From JBBRVW01 sp963784645 (lineage in GTDB: Bacteria > Actinomycetota > Actinomycetes > JACCUZ01): a stretch of DNA of 64,000 nucleotides. The notes beneath the pieces are model-generated. The model did no database searches. It saw only the letters and a list, made by a program, of their open reading frames with translations, and was not told where the DNA came from. Position numbers and translations under genes: made by a program. Below are positions 1 to 7,823 of this stretch, piece by piece; the stretch's first letter is position 1; every line of letters starts with the position of its first letter. Location: the NCBI GenBank assembly GCA_963784645.1, contig CAWARY010000015.1, positions 372,001-436,000 on the forward strand, read 5' to 3'.

Positions 1-567
1 GCGCACCGTCTCGGCGACCGCCCCGGCGACGAGCTCGACCCAGGACGGCTCGGCGGTCGGCCGCCAGGTGTCCGGCGGTGGCACCCGCGCGTCGGGGCTG
101 GTGTCGAGGATGACCTGACCGATGTCGACCGCGCCGATGCCGTCCACCATCGCGTGGTGGGTCTTGGTGATGAGCGCGAACCGGCCGTCGGCCAGTCCCT
201 CGACGAGGTACATCTCCCACAGCGGGCGGGACCGGTCGAGGGGCCGGCTCTGCACCCGTGCGACGAACTCCGCCAGCTGCGCATCGGTGCCGGGCTTCGG
301 CAGCGCTGACCGGCGGACGTGGTAGGTGACGTCGAAGTTCTCGTCGTCGACCCACACGGGGTTGGCCAGCCGGCCGGGGACCCAGCGGATCCGCTGCCGG
401 TAGCGCGGCACGAACGCGATCCGGGCCGAGATGAGCCGGACCAGGCGATCGAGGTCGAAGCCGCCCGCGGGTGCCTGGAAGACCGCGACAGCGCCGACGT
501 GCATCGGCGTGGTCGGCTCCTCGAAGTAGAGGAACGACACGTCCAGGGGGCTCAGCCGGTCGGGCAC
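1..567 (-). CDS. WS/DGAT-type O-acyltransferase, truncated by the window edge
   Basis: The visible 189 residues are the N-terminal part of a wax ester synthase/diacylglycerol acyltransferase. These enzymes move a fatty acyl group from acyl-CoA to an alcohol or diacylglycerol to make storage lipid. The N-terminus reads VPDRLSPLDVSFLYFE, the usual opening of the family, and the catalytic HHxxxDG motif is present as HHAMVDG at residues 137-143. The C-terminal half lies beyond base 1. The GTG start is chosen because no other start codon lies just upstream in frame and because the family N-terminus begins there. It is divergent from the lipoprotein gene, with only 25 bp between the two starts, so they must share a promoter region. 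Seen: motif and N-terminus. Known: family reaction. Substrate is not predictable. Confidence 0.88.
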   Translation of the reverse strand, partial: MPDRLSPLDVSFLYFEEPTTPMHVGAVAVFQAPAGGFDLDRLVRLISARIAFVPRYRQRIRWVPGRLANPVWVDDENFDVTYHVRRSALPKPGTDAQLAEFVARVQSRPLDRSRPLWEMYLVEGLADGRFALITKTHHAMVDGIGAVDIGQVILDTSPDARVPPPDTWRPTAEPSWVELVAGAVAETVR

Positions 568-592
568 CAGGCCATCGTGGCATGCTCGGCGG

Positions 593-1030
593 ATGCGCCG
601 ACGGATCCTTCCCGTGCTCGCCATCGCCCTCCCGCTGCTGCTCGCGGCGTGCGCCTCGGGCAGCGACGGGTCGTCCACCAGCCCCTCCCCGGGCGCCTCC
701 GACACCTCGAGCAGCCCGTCGGCCTCCGCCTCGGCAGGCATCGCCAGCGGCGAGCCGAACCCCGCCACGCCGGTGACCGTCACGGTCGCGGTCACCGACG
801 GGAAGGTCACCCCGAAGCCGAGGCGCGTCAAGATCCCGTTGGGCAGCGCGGTCGAGCTCCAGGTGACCAGTGACATCGACGACGAGGTGCACGTCCACGG
901 CTTCGACGTCGAGCAGCCGCTGGTGGCCGGGGTGACGACGACGATCCAGCTCCAGGCCGACGAGAAGGGCCTGTACGAGGTCGAGACGCACGAGACCGGG
1001 CTCGAGCTGCTGCAGCTCGAGGTCCGCTGA
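593..1030 (+). CDS. Lipoprotein with cupredoxin-like domain
   Basis: A 145-residue predicted lipoprotein. A short positively charged N-terminus and hydrophobic stretch end in the lipobox LLAAC (Cys20). A Ser/Pro/Thr-rich linker follows (about residues 22-60), and then a beta-rich domain of about 80 residues resembling the cupredoxin-like fold, with a conserved EVHVHGFD segment. The protein should sit on the outer face of the membrane. A full set of copper ligands is not evident, so metal binding is uncertain. It precedes a polytopic membrane protein by 30 bp in the same direction, and the pair probably forms an operon. The function is unknown; a role in metal or redox handling at the membrane is inference. 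Confidence 0.8.
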   Translation: MRRRILPVLAIALPLLLAACASGSDGSSTSPSPGASDTSSSPSASASAGIASGEPNPATPVTVTVAVTDGKVTPKPRRVKIPLGSAVELQVTSDIDDEVHVHGFDVEQPLVAGVTTTIQLQADEKGLYEVETHETGLELLQLEVR

Positions 1031-1060
1031 CCTCCCCGTGAGCCGAGAGGGCCCAGAGGT

Positions 1061-2389
1061 ATGACGGGAGCGGGGCAGCTGCTGGCGCACGGCGTCGGCA
1101 GCCGGGAGGACCTGCCCATCCCGTTCGGCTACGCCCTCGTCGGCGCCGCGGTCGCGCTGGTCGTGTCGTTCCTCGCGCTCGGTCTCCTGTGGAAGGAGCC
1201 ACGCCTGCGCCCCGGGACCGCGGGCTGGCCGCTGCCGCCGGCCCTGCAGCGGGTGCTCGACGGACGACCCCTGCGGCTCGTGCTGCTCGCGCTCGGCGTG
1301 CTCGCCGCCGCGTACGTCGGGCTCGCCGCGGTGCTGGGCCGCGACGACGCGCTCAACCCGACCGCCGGCTCGGTGTACGTGCTGTTCTGGATCGGGGTGC
1401 CCCTGCTCTCGGTCGTCCTCGGTCCCGTGCTCCGGCTCGTGAGCCCGGCCCGCGGGCTGCACCGGCTGATCACGCGGGCGATGGGCACCCCGCCGGAGGA
1501 GGGGCTGGCGTCCTACCCGCGCCGGCTCGGGTACTGGCCGGCCGCGCTCGTCCTTCTCGCGTTCACCTGGCTGGAGCTGGTCTACCCGGAGAACACCACG
1601 CTGCGGACGCTCCGCACCGCCATCGCGGCGTACTTTGCCCTGGACCTGCTCGCCGCGACCTACTGGGGCTCGCGCTGGTTCGGCCGCGGCGACGGCTTCG
1701 AGGTGTTCTCCTCCCTCGTCGGGCGGCTGTCGCCGCTCGGGCGCCGGGGCGACGGCAGGCTGGTGCTGCGCGACCCGCTGTCGGGCGTAGCCGGCACCCC
1801 CGTCGCGCCGGGGCTGTTCGCGGTCGTGGGCACGCTGCTCGGCTCCACGGCCTACGACTCGTTCTCCAACTCGCCGTGGTGGGTGGTGCACGTCCAGGAG
1901 AGCAGCCTCGACCCGCGGCTGCTCGGCACCTTCGGGCTGGTGGGGTCCGTCGTCGTCGTGACCGGGCTGTTCGTGGTGGCGGCGTCCCTGAGCGGACGCA
2001 GCGCGGGCCTGCCGCCCGGTCGTGCGGTCGGCGAGTTCGCGCACACGCTGGTACCGATCGTCGTCGGCTACCTCATCGCGCACTACTGGTCGCTGCTGGT
2101 GCTCATCGGCCAGCAGACCGTGATCCAGCTGTCCGACCCGCTCGGGAACGGCTCGGACTGGCTCGGCACCGGCGGGCGCGCCATCGACCCGGCGCTCGCC
2201 GACCCGTCCTTCGTCGCGCTGCTCCAGGTGGGCGGGGTGGTGCTGGGACACGTGCTGGGCGTGGTGCTCGCGCATGACCGCGCCGTGCAGCTGCTGCCGC
2301 GGCGGCACGCGATCGTGGGTCAGCTGCCGATGCTGCTGCTGATGGTCGCCTACACGGTCGGCGGTCTCAGCCTGCTGTTCGCGGCGTGA
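1061..2389 (+). CDS. Polytopic membrane protein of unknown function
   Basis: A 442-residue protein with roughly ten hydrophobic segments, the first at about residues 23-45 and the last at the C-terminus. It opens with an actinobacterial signature, HGVGSREDLPIPFGYALVG. Database relatives are sometimes labelled fenitrothion hydrolase; nothing visible here supports a hydrolase, and I treat that label as weak. It follows the cupredoxin-like lipoprotein and ends 4 bp before a GNAT gene, so the three are likely cotranscribed. The pairing with an exported cupredoxin-like protein suggests a membrane redox or metal-related unit, but this is inference. Confidence 0.75.
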   Translation: MTGAGQLLAHGVGSREDLPIPFGYALVGAAVALVVSFLALGLLWKEPRLRPGTAGWPLPPALQRVLDGRPLRLVLLALGVLAAAYVGLAAVLGRDDALNPTAGSVYVLFWIGVPLLSVVLGPVLRLVSPARGLHRLITRAMGTPPEEGLASYPRRLGYWPAALVLLAFTWLELVYPENTTLRTLRTAIAAYFALDLLAATYWGSRWFGRGDGFEVFSSLVGRLSPLGRRGDGRLVLRDPLSGVAGTPVAPGLFAVVGTLLGSTAYDSFSNSPWWVVHVQESSLDPRLLGTFGLVGSVVVVTGLFVVAASLSGRSAGLPPGRAVGEFAHTLVPIVVGYLIAHYWSLLVLIGQQTVIQLSDPLGNGSDWLGTGGRAIDPALADPSFVALLQVGGVVLGHVLGVVLAHDRAVQLLPRRHAIVGQLPMLLLMVAYTVGGLSLLFAA

Positions 2390-2393
2390 CGTC

Positions 2394-2936
2394 GTGACGC
2401 AGCCGCGCGCGACGCCGACGAAGCCCGACCCGCCCACGCTGGAGCCGGTGACGCCCGACCTCCACCCGGTCGTCGAGAGGCTGTGGCAGCTGTACCGGCA
2501 CGACCTGTCCGAGTTCCGGGACTCGCACCCCGGCCGGGACGGACTGTTCACGTCCGGACCGCTGCCGGGGTACCTGCTGCGCGACGACCCCGACCGGGAG
2601 GCGCTGCTGGTCCGGCACGACGGTGCGCCGGCCGGCTTCGTACTGCTGCGCGGTCTTCATACCCCGCCGGTCACCCTCGGCGAGTTCTTCGTGGTCCGCT
2701 CGGTCCGGCGGCGCGGCGTCGGGCACCACGTGGCCACCGCGGTGATGCGCGCCCGGCCCGGCCGGTGGGTGGTCGCCTTCCAGGAGGAGAACCCGAGGGC
2801 CGCGCGCTTCTGGCGACGGCTGGCGGCCGACCTGGCCGGAGCCGACTGGCGCGAGGAGCGCCTCCCGGTGCCGGGCAAGCCGTGGCTGCCGCCGGACGTG
2901 TGGCTCACCCTCGAGGTCCCGCAGGCCGCAGGCTGA
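2394..2936 (+). CDS. GNAT-family N-acetyltransferase
   Basis: A 180-residue protein with the GNAT fold. The acetyl-CoA binding motif A is visible as FVVRSVRRRGVGHHVA (the R/Q-x-x-G-x-G/A element), followed by a motif B-like NPRAARFWRRL. It would transfer an acetyl group from acetyl-CoA to an amine, but the substrate cannot be read from the sequence. The GTG start lies 4 bp after the upstream membrane protein stop, so translation is probably coupled. The first 25 residues are rich in Pro and Thr and may be a disordered tail, or the true start may be slightly further in. Confidence 0.8.
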   Translation: MTQPRATPTKPDPPTLEPVTPDLHPVVERLWQLYRHDLSEFRDSHPGRDGLFTSGPLPGYLLRDDPDREALLVRHDGAPAGFVLLRGLHTPPVTLGEFFVVRSVRRRGVGHHVATAVMRARPGRWVVAFQEENPRAARFWRRLAADLAGADWREERLPVPGKPWLPPDVWLTLEVPQAAG

Positions 2937-2959
2937 CGAGCCCCCGGCGTCGCGACCCC

Positions 2960-3445
2960 TCAGTCCCGTGAGGTGATCTGGACGACGAGCGTCGGCGGCC
3001 GGCTGCTGTCGTCGGTGTAGATGTTGCACACCGCCCGCACGCCGCCCGTCGTCTTGTCGCCGCGGTAGTGCCCGTTGCTCAGGGCCGTCATCGACCAGCC
3101 GGCGTCCCGCGCTGCCCGGGCGGCCACGTCAAGCAGCGCCTGGTCCACCGGGCCGCGGTCCGCCCGGAACGCACGCTGGATCCGGGCGTAGACGGGCTTG
3201 CCGAGGCTGCTCCCGCCACCGGTGGCGCGCTCGCCGGCGAGCTGGGCGCCTGTGATGGGCGCCGTGGCCAGCGGATCCGCCCGCAGCGTCGCGAGGCTCG
3301 AGTCGCCGCCGGACCCACCCGCACCGTTGTCGCCGCAGCCGGTCAGCACGACCAGCGCGAGCAGAGCGACGGCCAGGCCGGCTGCCACCAGGACGACCCG
3401 GCTGGGCGGAGGGCAGTCACCGGTCCGGGCACACGCGGTGCTCAC
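2960..3445 (-). CDS. Small putative lipoprotein
   Basis: About 161 residues from a GTG start. The region VVLVAAGLAVALLALVVLTGC is a signal segment ending in an LTGC lipobox, so the mature protein would be a membrane-anchored lipoprotein. It is followed by a Gly/Ser-rich linker and a 110-residue domain that I do not recognise. An open frame extends 31 residues further upstream, to base 3538, but that extension would bury the signal segment deep in the protein. The GTG at 3445 places it near the N-terminus and is preferred. It runs toward the GNAT gene, with a 23-bp gap between the stops. Function unknown. Confidence 0.62.
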   Translation of the reverse strand: MSTACARTGDCPPPSRVVLVAAGLAVALLALVVLTGCGDNGAGGSGGDSSLATLRADPLATAPITGAQLAGERATGGGSSLGKPVYARIQRAFRADRGPVDQALLDVAARAARDAGWSMTALSNGHYRGDKTTGGVRAVCNIYTDDSSRPPTLVVQITSRD

Positions 3446-3547
3446 GCATGAGGGCCGGGCACGTTCCCCGCCCCCTGTCCACGCGACTGCGACGGCCAGA
3501 ATCGTAGGGCCAGGGAAACGATCCGCGCTGGTCTTCACCCGGTGGGC

Positions 3548-4213
3548 CTACTCGGCCAGCGGGATGCCGAAGAGCCGTTCGAGCTCGACAGCGGTCTCGT
3601 CGTACGCCGTGTGGTGCACGGCGACCAGGCCCAGCTGCCGGGCCGCCTCGACGTTGGGACGCAGGTCGTCGACGAAGACGGTCTCCTCGGCCCGGACGCC
3701 GAGCAGGCCGAGCACGTGCAGGAAGATCTCGGGCTCCGGCTTGCGCATGCCGACCTCGCCGGAGATGACGATCGCGTCGAACATCTCGTCCCAGCCCTCG
3801 CGCGGGTAGGTGTTGCCCCACGAGTTGGACAGCAGCCCGGTGCGGAGCCCGGCCTTCCTGGCCCTCAGCACCAGCGAGGACATCGCCGGCGCGTGGGTGA
3901 ACTCGGCGAACATCCGGTCGAGCAGGCCGCGGGCCGCCACCGGGCGGCCGCAGCGCTCGGCCAGCCGCGCTGCCAGCTGGTCCTCGAAGTGCGGCACCTC
4001 GATCTCGCCGCGCTCGAGAGCAGCCACCGGGTTGTCCCGCGCCAGCGCGCCCTGGCTGAGGCCGAGCCACTCCCGCATGACGGCGACGTAGTCGTCGACC
4101 GGCACGCCGTCGACCTCCGCCCAGGCGGCGATCGCGATCTGCAGCGGTTCGGTGAGGACGCCGCCCCAGTCCACGACCAGGGCGCGCAGCCCGGCCGCGG
4201 TCGGCTCAGGCAC
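3548..4213 (-). CDS. HAD-superfamily hydrolase (YihX/ACAD10 N-domain type)
   Basis: A 221-residue HAD hydrolase of the IA/variant-3 type. Motif I is VVDWGGVLT: the nucleophile Asp is present, but the second position is Gly instead of the usual Asp. The same DxG pattern occurs in YihX-type phosphatases, so it does not prove inactivity. Motif II is LLSNSWG, motif III is GMRKPEPEIF with its Lys, and motif IV is FVDDLRPN. The start overlaps the end of the APH-like kinase gene by 8 bp, so both are read from one transcript. In vertebrate ACAD10 the same HAD domain is fused to an APH kinase and an acyl-CoA dehydrogenase. The neighbours here make this the HAD part of such a set. Confidence 0.85.
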   Translation of the reverse strand: MPEPTAAGLRALVVDWGGVLTEPLQIAIAAWAEVDGVPVDDYVAVMREWLGLSQGALARDNPVAALERGEIEVPHFEDQLAARLAERCGRPVAARGLLDRMFAEFTHAPAMSSLVLRARKAGLRTGLLSNSWGNTYPREGWDEMFDAIVISGEVGMRKPEPEIFLHVLGLLGVRAEETVFVDDLRPNVEAARQLGLVAVHHTAYDETAVELERLFGIPLAE

Positions 4214-5282
4214 CGCAGGTCTCCCGGGCGTGCGCGAGCAGGGCGGGCACGCCCTGCTCGAGGGTGGCGAAGAACGGGTCGTCGGTGCTGCCGGCCAGGT
4301 GCCGGTGGTAGGACGCCTCCAGCAGGACGGCGAGCTTCCACACCGCGAGGGTGACGAACCAGGTGAGGTCGCCGGCCGAGCGGCCGGTGGCCGTCTCCCA
4401 GGCAGCGACGAGCTCCACGCGGGTCGGGAACCCGTCGCCGGTGGTCACCAGTCGCGCGAGCGGGTGCGACGCCGCCGGTCGGCCGTCCTCGGGCCAGAAC
4501 GAGAGCAGGTAGCCGAGGTCGGCCCGGGGATCGCCCACGGTGGCCATCTCCCAGTCGAGGACGGCCGCCACCCGGACCGGCCGGCCGGCCTCCGGCGGCG
4601 CCACCACGACGTTGTCGAGCTTCGCGTCGCCGTGCACGACAGCGGGGGGCTCCTCGGCCGGCAGCCGAGCGGCCAGCCAGTCGCGCACGGCGTCGTAGTC
4701 GGGCAGGTCACGGGCGGTGCCGCCGGCCGCGGTGACCGCGGTGACGATGCCCTCGCGCTGGCCGGTCCAGCGCCGGAGCTGGCGCTCGAGGTAGCCACCG
4801 GGCCGGCCGAGGCCGGCCGCCACGAAGGGCCGCGGATCGACCCGGTGCACCTCGGCGAACGCGGTCACGAGGTCGAGGCCGAGGGCGTGCCGGCCCTCGG
4901 GGTCGAGCCAGGCGGGCGGATCGGTGCGGACCACCTCGCCCGCGACCCGCTGCATCAGGTAGAACGGCGCGCCGAGCACCGAGTCGTCCGCGCAGACGGC
5001 GACCGGCGCAGGGACACGCACCGGCTCGGCCGCCCGCACCAGGAGGTCGAGGACCCGGTACTCACGCACCACGTCGTGCGCGGTCGGCAGCAGCGGACCC
5101 GTGGGTGGCCGACGGAGGACCCAGTGCCTGTCACCGGCGGTCACGGCATAGGTCAGGTTGCTGTGGCCCTCCCCCAGCCGCGCGACCGAGACGTCCCCGG
5201 TGGCGCCGAGCACGTCCGCCAGCCAGCGCGCCAGCCGGTCGATGTCGACGAGGTCGCGCGCCACGGTTGTCTCGGTGGGCAC
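4206..5282 (-). CDS. APH-like phosphotransferase (ACAD10/11 kinase-domain type)
   Basis: A 358-residue protein of the aminoglycoside phosphotransferase/choline kinase fold. The nucleotide loop region is ARLGEGHSNLTYAV, the catalytic loop is VVHGDAKLDNVVV (His-Gly-Asp and Asn), and the metal-binding Asp lies in VLDWEMATVGDP. This branch is not an antibiotic kinase: it matches the APH domain of ACAD10/ACAD11 and of bacterial 4-hydroxyacyl-CoA kinases such as LvaA of levulinate catabolism. The likely reaction is ATP-dependent phosphorylation of a hydroxyacyl-CoA, which primes it for elimination. It lies upstream of the HAD gene (8-bp overlap) and divergent from the dehydrogenase gene, 40 bp away. 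The substrate assignment is inference from family and context. Confidence 0.85.
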   Translation of the reverse strand: MPTETTVARDLVDIDRLARWLADVLGATGDVSVARLGEGHSNLTYAVTAGDRHWVLRRPPTGPLLPTAHDVVREYRVLDLLVRAAEPVRVPAPVAVCADDSVLGAPFYLMQRVAGEVVRTDPPAWLDPEGRHALGLDLVTAFAEVHRVDPRPFVAAGLGRPGGYLERQLRRWTGQREGIVTAVTAAGGTARDLPDYDAVRDWLAARLPAEEPPAVVHGDAKLDNVVVAPPEAGRPVRVAAVLDWEMATVGDPRADLGYLLSFWPEDGRPAASHPLARLVTTGDGFPTRVELVAAWETATGRSAGDLTWFVTLAVWKLAVLLEASYHRHLAGSTDDPFFATLEQGVPALLAHARETCGA

Positions 5283-5322
5283 CCGGCGATCCTAGGCACG
5301 GCGACCGGGACAGGATGACCCC

Positions 5323-6522
5323 ATGGACTTCGCTCCGACCGCCCGCGCCACCGAGCTGCTGCCCCGGCTGCGGGCGTTCCTGGACGAGCACGTGCTCCCC
5401 GCCGAGCCGGTGTACGCCGAGCAGCGCCGCTCGCTCGCGGCCGAGGGCCGGCGGCACGACCTGCCGCCCGTCGTCGAGGACCTCAAGTCCGAGGCGCGAC
5501 GGCTCGGCCTCTGGAACCTGTTCCTGCCGGAGGTGAGCGGCCTGTCGCTGCTCGACTACGCGCCGCTGGCCGAGCTGTCCGGCTGGTCTCCCGACCTCGC
5601 GCCCGAGGCGATGAACTGCGCCGCGCCGGACACCGGCAACATGGAGGTGCTGCACCTGGTCGGCACCGACGACCAGAAGCGGACCTGGCTGGACCCGTTG
5701 CTGGCCGGGCAGATCCGGTCCGGCTTCGCCATGACCGAGCCGGACGTCGCCTCGTCGGACGCCCGCAACATCGCCACCTCGATCAGGCGTGACGGCGACG
5801 ACTACGTCGTCGACGGGCACAAGTGGTGGACCACCGGCGCCGCGGACCCGCGCTGCGCGGTGCTCGTCGTGATGGGGCGTACCGACCCGGACGCGGACAC
5901 CCACCGCCAGCAGTCGATGCTGCTCGTGCCGATGGACGCCCCCGGGGTGACACTGGTGCGGTCGCTGCCGGTGTTCGGCTACGACGACCAGCACGGGCAC
6001 GGCGAGATCGTTCTCGACGGCGTGCGGGTGCCGGCGTCGAACCTGCTCGGGGCGGAGGGCGACGGGTTCCGGATCGCGCAGCAGCGGCTCGGCCCCGGAC
6101 GGGTGCACCACTGCATGCGCCTGATCGGGATGGCCGAGCGCGCGCTGCACCTCATGGTCGACCGCGCCCGCAGCCGCACCGCGTTCGGCCGACCGCTGGC
6201 GCAGCACGGCGTGGTGGCCGCGCAGGTGGCCGAGGCGCGGATGGCGATCGAGCAGGCGCGGCTGCTGGTGCTCAAGACCGCGTGGCTGATCGACACCCAG
6301 GGTGTGCGCGCAGCGGCGTCCGAGGTCGCGGCCATCAAGGTCGTGGTCCCCCGGATGGCCTGCCGGGTCATCGACGACGCGATCCAGGTGCACGGCGGCG
6401 CCGGGGTCAGCGACGACGTGCCGCTCGCCGCCATGTACGCCGCCGCGCGCACCCTGCGCATCGCCGACGGCCCGGACGAGGTGCACGTCCGCTCCGTCGC
6501 CCGGGCCGAGCTCGGCTCCTAG
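5323..6522 (+). CDS. Acyl-CoA dehydrogenase, ACAD10/11 type
   Basis: A 399-residue flavoprotein of the acyl-CoA dehydrogenase family. Visible landmarks are the FAD/substrate segment SGFAMTEPDVASSDARNI, the region HHCMRLIGMAERAL, and the C-terminal IQVHGGAGVSDDVPLA followed by RIADGPDEVHVRSVARAEL. The last block matches ACAD11-type enzymes, where the position of the usual catalytic Glu region reads ADGPDE. In that branch the enzyme acts on phosphorylated 4-hydroxyacyl-CoA rather than catalysing a plain alpha,beta-dehydrogenation. The gene is divergent from the APH-HAD pair, which reinforces that assignment. Its stop overlaps the stop of the convergent CpaE-like gene by 4 bp. A generic beta-oxidation role remains possible. 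Confidence 0.88.
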   Translation: MDFAPTARATELLPRLRAFLDEHVLPAEPVYAEQRRSLAAEGRRHDLPPVVEDLKSEARRLGLWNLFLPEVSGLSLLDYAPLAELSGWSPDLAPEAMNCAAPDTGNMEVLHLVGTDDQKRTWLDPLLAGQIRSGFAMTEPDVASSDARNIATSIRRDGDDYVVDGHKWWTTGAADPRCAVLVVMGRTDPDADTHRQQSMLLVPMDAPGVTLVRSLPVFGYDDQHGHGEIVLDGVRVPASNLLGAEGDGFRIAQQRLGPGRVHHCMRLIGMAERALHLMVDRARSRTAFGRPLAQHGVVAAQVAEARMAIEQARLLVLKTAWLIDTQGVRAAASEVAAIKVVVPRMACRVIDDAIQVHGGAGVSDDVPLAAMYAAARTLRIADGPDEVHVRSVARAELGS

Positions 6523-7823
6523 ACGCCGCGGCGGAGCAGGCCGCGCTTGCGCTTGGGCGCCGGGCGGCCCACCAGTCCCGCGGCGATCGCAGCGAGGGCG
6601 TGCCGCGCGCGGGAGTCGGGGGCCACCTCACGCAGCGGCCGCGCCTGCAGCAGGCTGGCGTCCAACGCCTCGCGGTCGTCGGGGACGAAGGCCACGTCGC
6701 GGACGCCGGCGTAGCGCTCGAGCGCCGCGGCGAGCTGCGCCTCCGGATCGCCGCCGACCGCGCTGCGGCGCACGCGGTTGACGACCACGCGCGGGAGCAC
6801 GCCGGGCGCCGCCTCGCGCAGCTGGGTGATGCCGCGCACCAGGCGCTGCATGCCGACGGGGTCGGCGGTGCCCACGGCGAGGACCACGTCGGCCGCGAGC
6901 AGGGTCGCGACCGTCGCGCCGTTGCGACGCGGTGCCGCGGTGTCGAAGGACAGCTCCTCGTCCTGCTCGAGACAGAAGCCGAGGTCGACGACGGTGACAG
7001 CGGCCAGGCTGCGCGCGAGCTCCCAGACCTGCTCCATCGCCGCGGGGCGCAGCTCGGGCCAGCGGTCGGCCCGCGAGATGCCGGTCAGCACGCGGAGGTG
7101 CGGGGCGGCCACCGGCGCGACCCCGGCGAGGGCCGGGACGTCGAGCTGTCCGTTGTTCGCGAGCCGGGCGGCGGCGGCGAGGCCGGGGGCCTCGTCGAGG
7201 AAGCCCAGCACCTGCGCCACCACGCCGCCGTAGACGTCGGCGTCGGCGAGCAGCGTGGGCGTGCCCGCGGCCGCCAGCTCGGATGCGACACCGACGGCGA
7301 CCGTCGTCCGGCCAGGGGCGCCCGTGGGGCCCCAGACCGCGACCAGGCGCCCGCTGCCCGGCTCGACGAGCACCGCCTCGCCCAGCGGTACCTCGGAGCC
7401 GGGGAGCGCGTCCATCGGCCGGCTCCAGGCTGCCGAGGCGTGCTCGTCACCGGCGAGCGCCTGCTCGCCGAGCGCCGCGGATACCGCGGCGGCGATGTCA
7501 GCGGGTGACGCGTCGGCACCGAGCACGTGCACCACGCCCAGCTGCCGCAGGCGGGTCTCGGCCTGTTCGTCACCCGGGGTGACCAGGCCGACGACAGCCA
7601 CGCGGGCGGCGGCCAGCCTGGCGAGCGCGTCGCGGTCGAGGCGCCGCAGCTCGGCGGACAGCAACGCAGCCCGGGCGGTGCCGGTGGCGGCCGCCGCCAG
7701 CAGGTCGGCGAGGTCGACGCAGCGCCGCACGACGGTGATGCCGGTCGGGGTGCGCTCCAGGCCCGCGACCAGAGCGGCCTCCCAGGTCGCACCGGTGACC
7801 GCGGTGAGGACGGGGACGGTCAC
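6519..7823 (-). CDS. CpaE/TadZ-like P-loop protein with degenerate Walker A
   Basis: A 434-residue protein with an N-terminal receiver-like region (about 1-130) and a C-terminal MinD/ParA-type ATPase domain beginning near residue 160. The P-loop reads VWGPTGAPGRTTVAV. In ParA-type deviant Walker A motifs two lysines are expected, but here the first position is Thr and the second Arg. ATP hydrolysis may therefore be altered. A DADVYGG segment and a VVDLGF Walker B-like segment remain. CpaE/TadZ proteins localise tight-adherence (Flp) pili or septum components. The start overlaps the upstream SAF-domain gene by 4 bp (GTGA), so the two are coupled. No pilus ATPase or pilin gene follows in the window. 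Confidence 0.78.
   Translation of the reverse strand: MTVPVLTAVTGATWEAALVAGLERTPTGITVVRRCVDLADLLAAAATGTARAALLSAELRRLDRDALARLAAARVAVVGLVTPGDEQAETRLRQLGVVHVLGADASPADIAAAVSAALGEQALAGDEHASAAWSRPMDALPGSEVPLGEAVLVEPGSGRLVAVWGPTGAPGRTTVAVGVASELAAAGTPTLLADADVYGGVVAQVLGFLDEAPGLAAAARLANNGQLDVPALAGVAPVAAPHLRVLTGISRADRWPELRPAAMEQVWELARSLAAVTVVDLGFCLEQDEELSFDTAAPRRNGATVATLLAADVVLAVGTADPVGMQRLVRGITQLREAAPGVLPRVVVNRVRRSAVGGDPEAQLAAALERYAGVRDVAFVPDDREALDASLLQARPLREVAPDSRARHALAAIAAGLVGRPAPKRKRGLLRRGV

Noticed and set aside
4206..5282. Aminoglycoside resistance gene
   Set aside because: The APH fold is present, but the sequence branch and the neighbouring acyl-CoA dehydrogenase and HAD genes fit hydroxyacyl-CoA metabolism rather than drug resistance.
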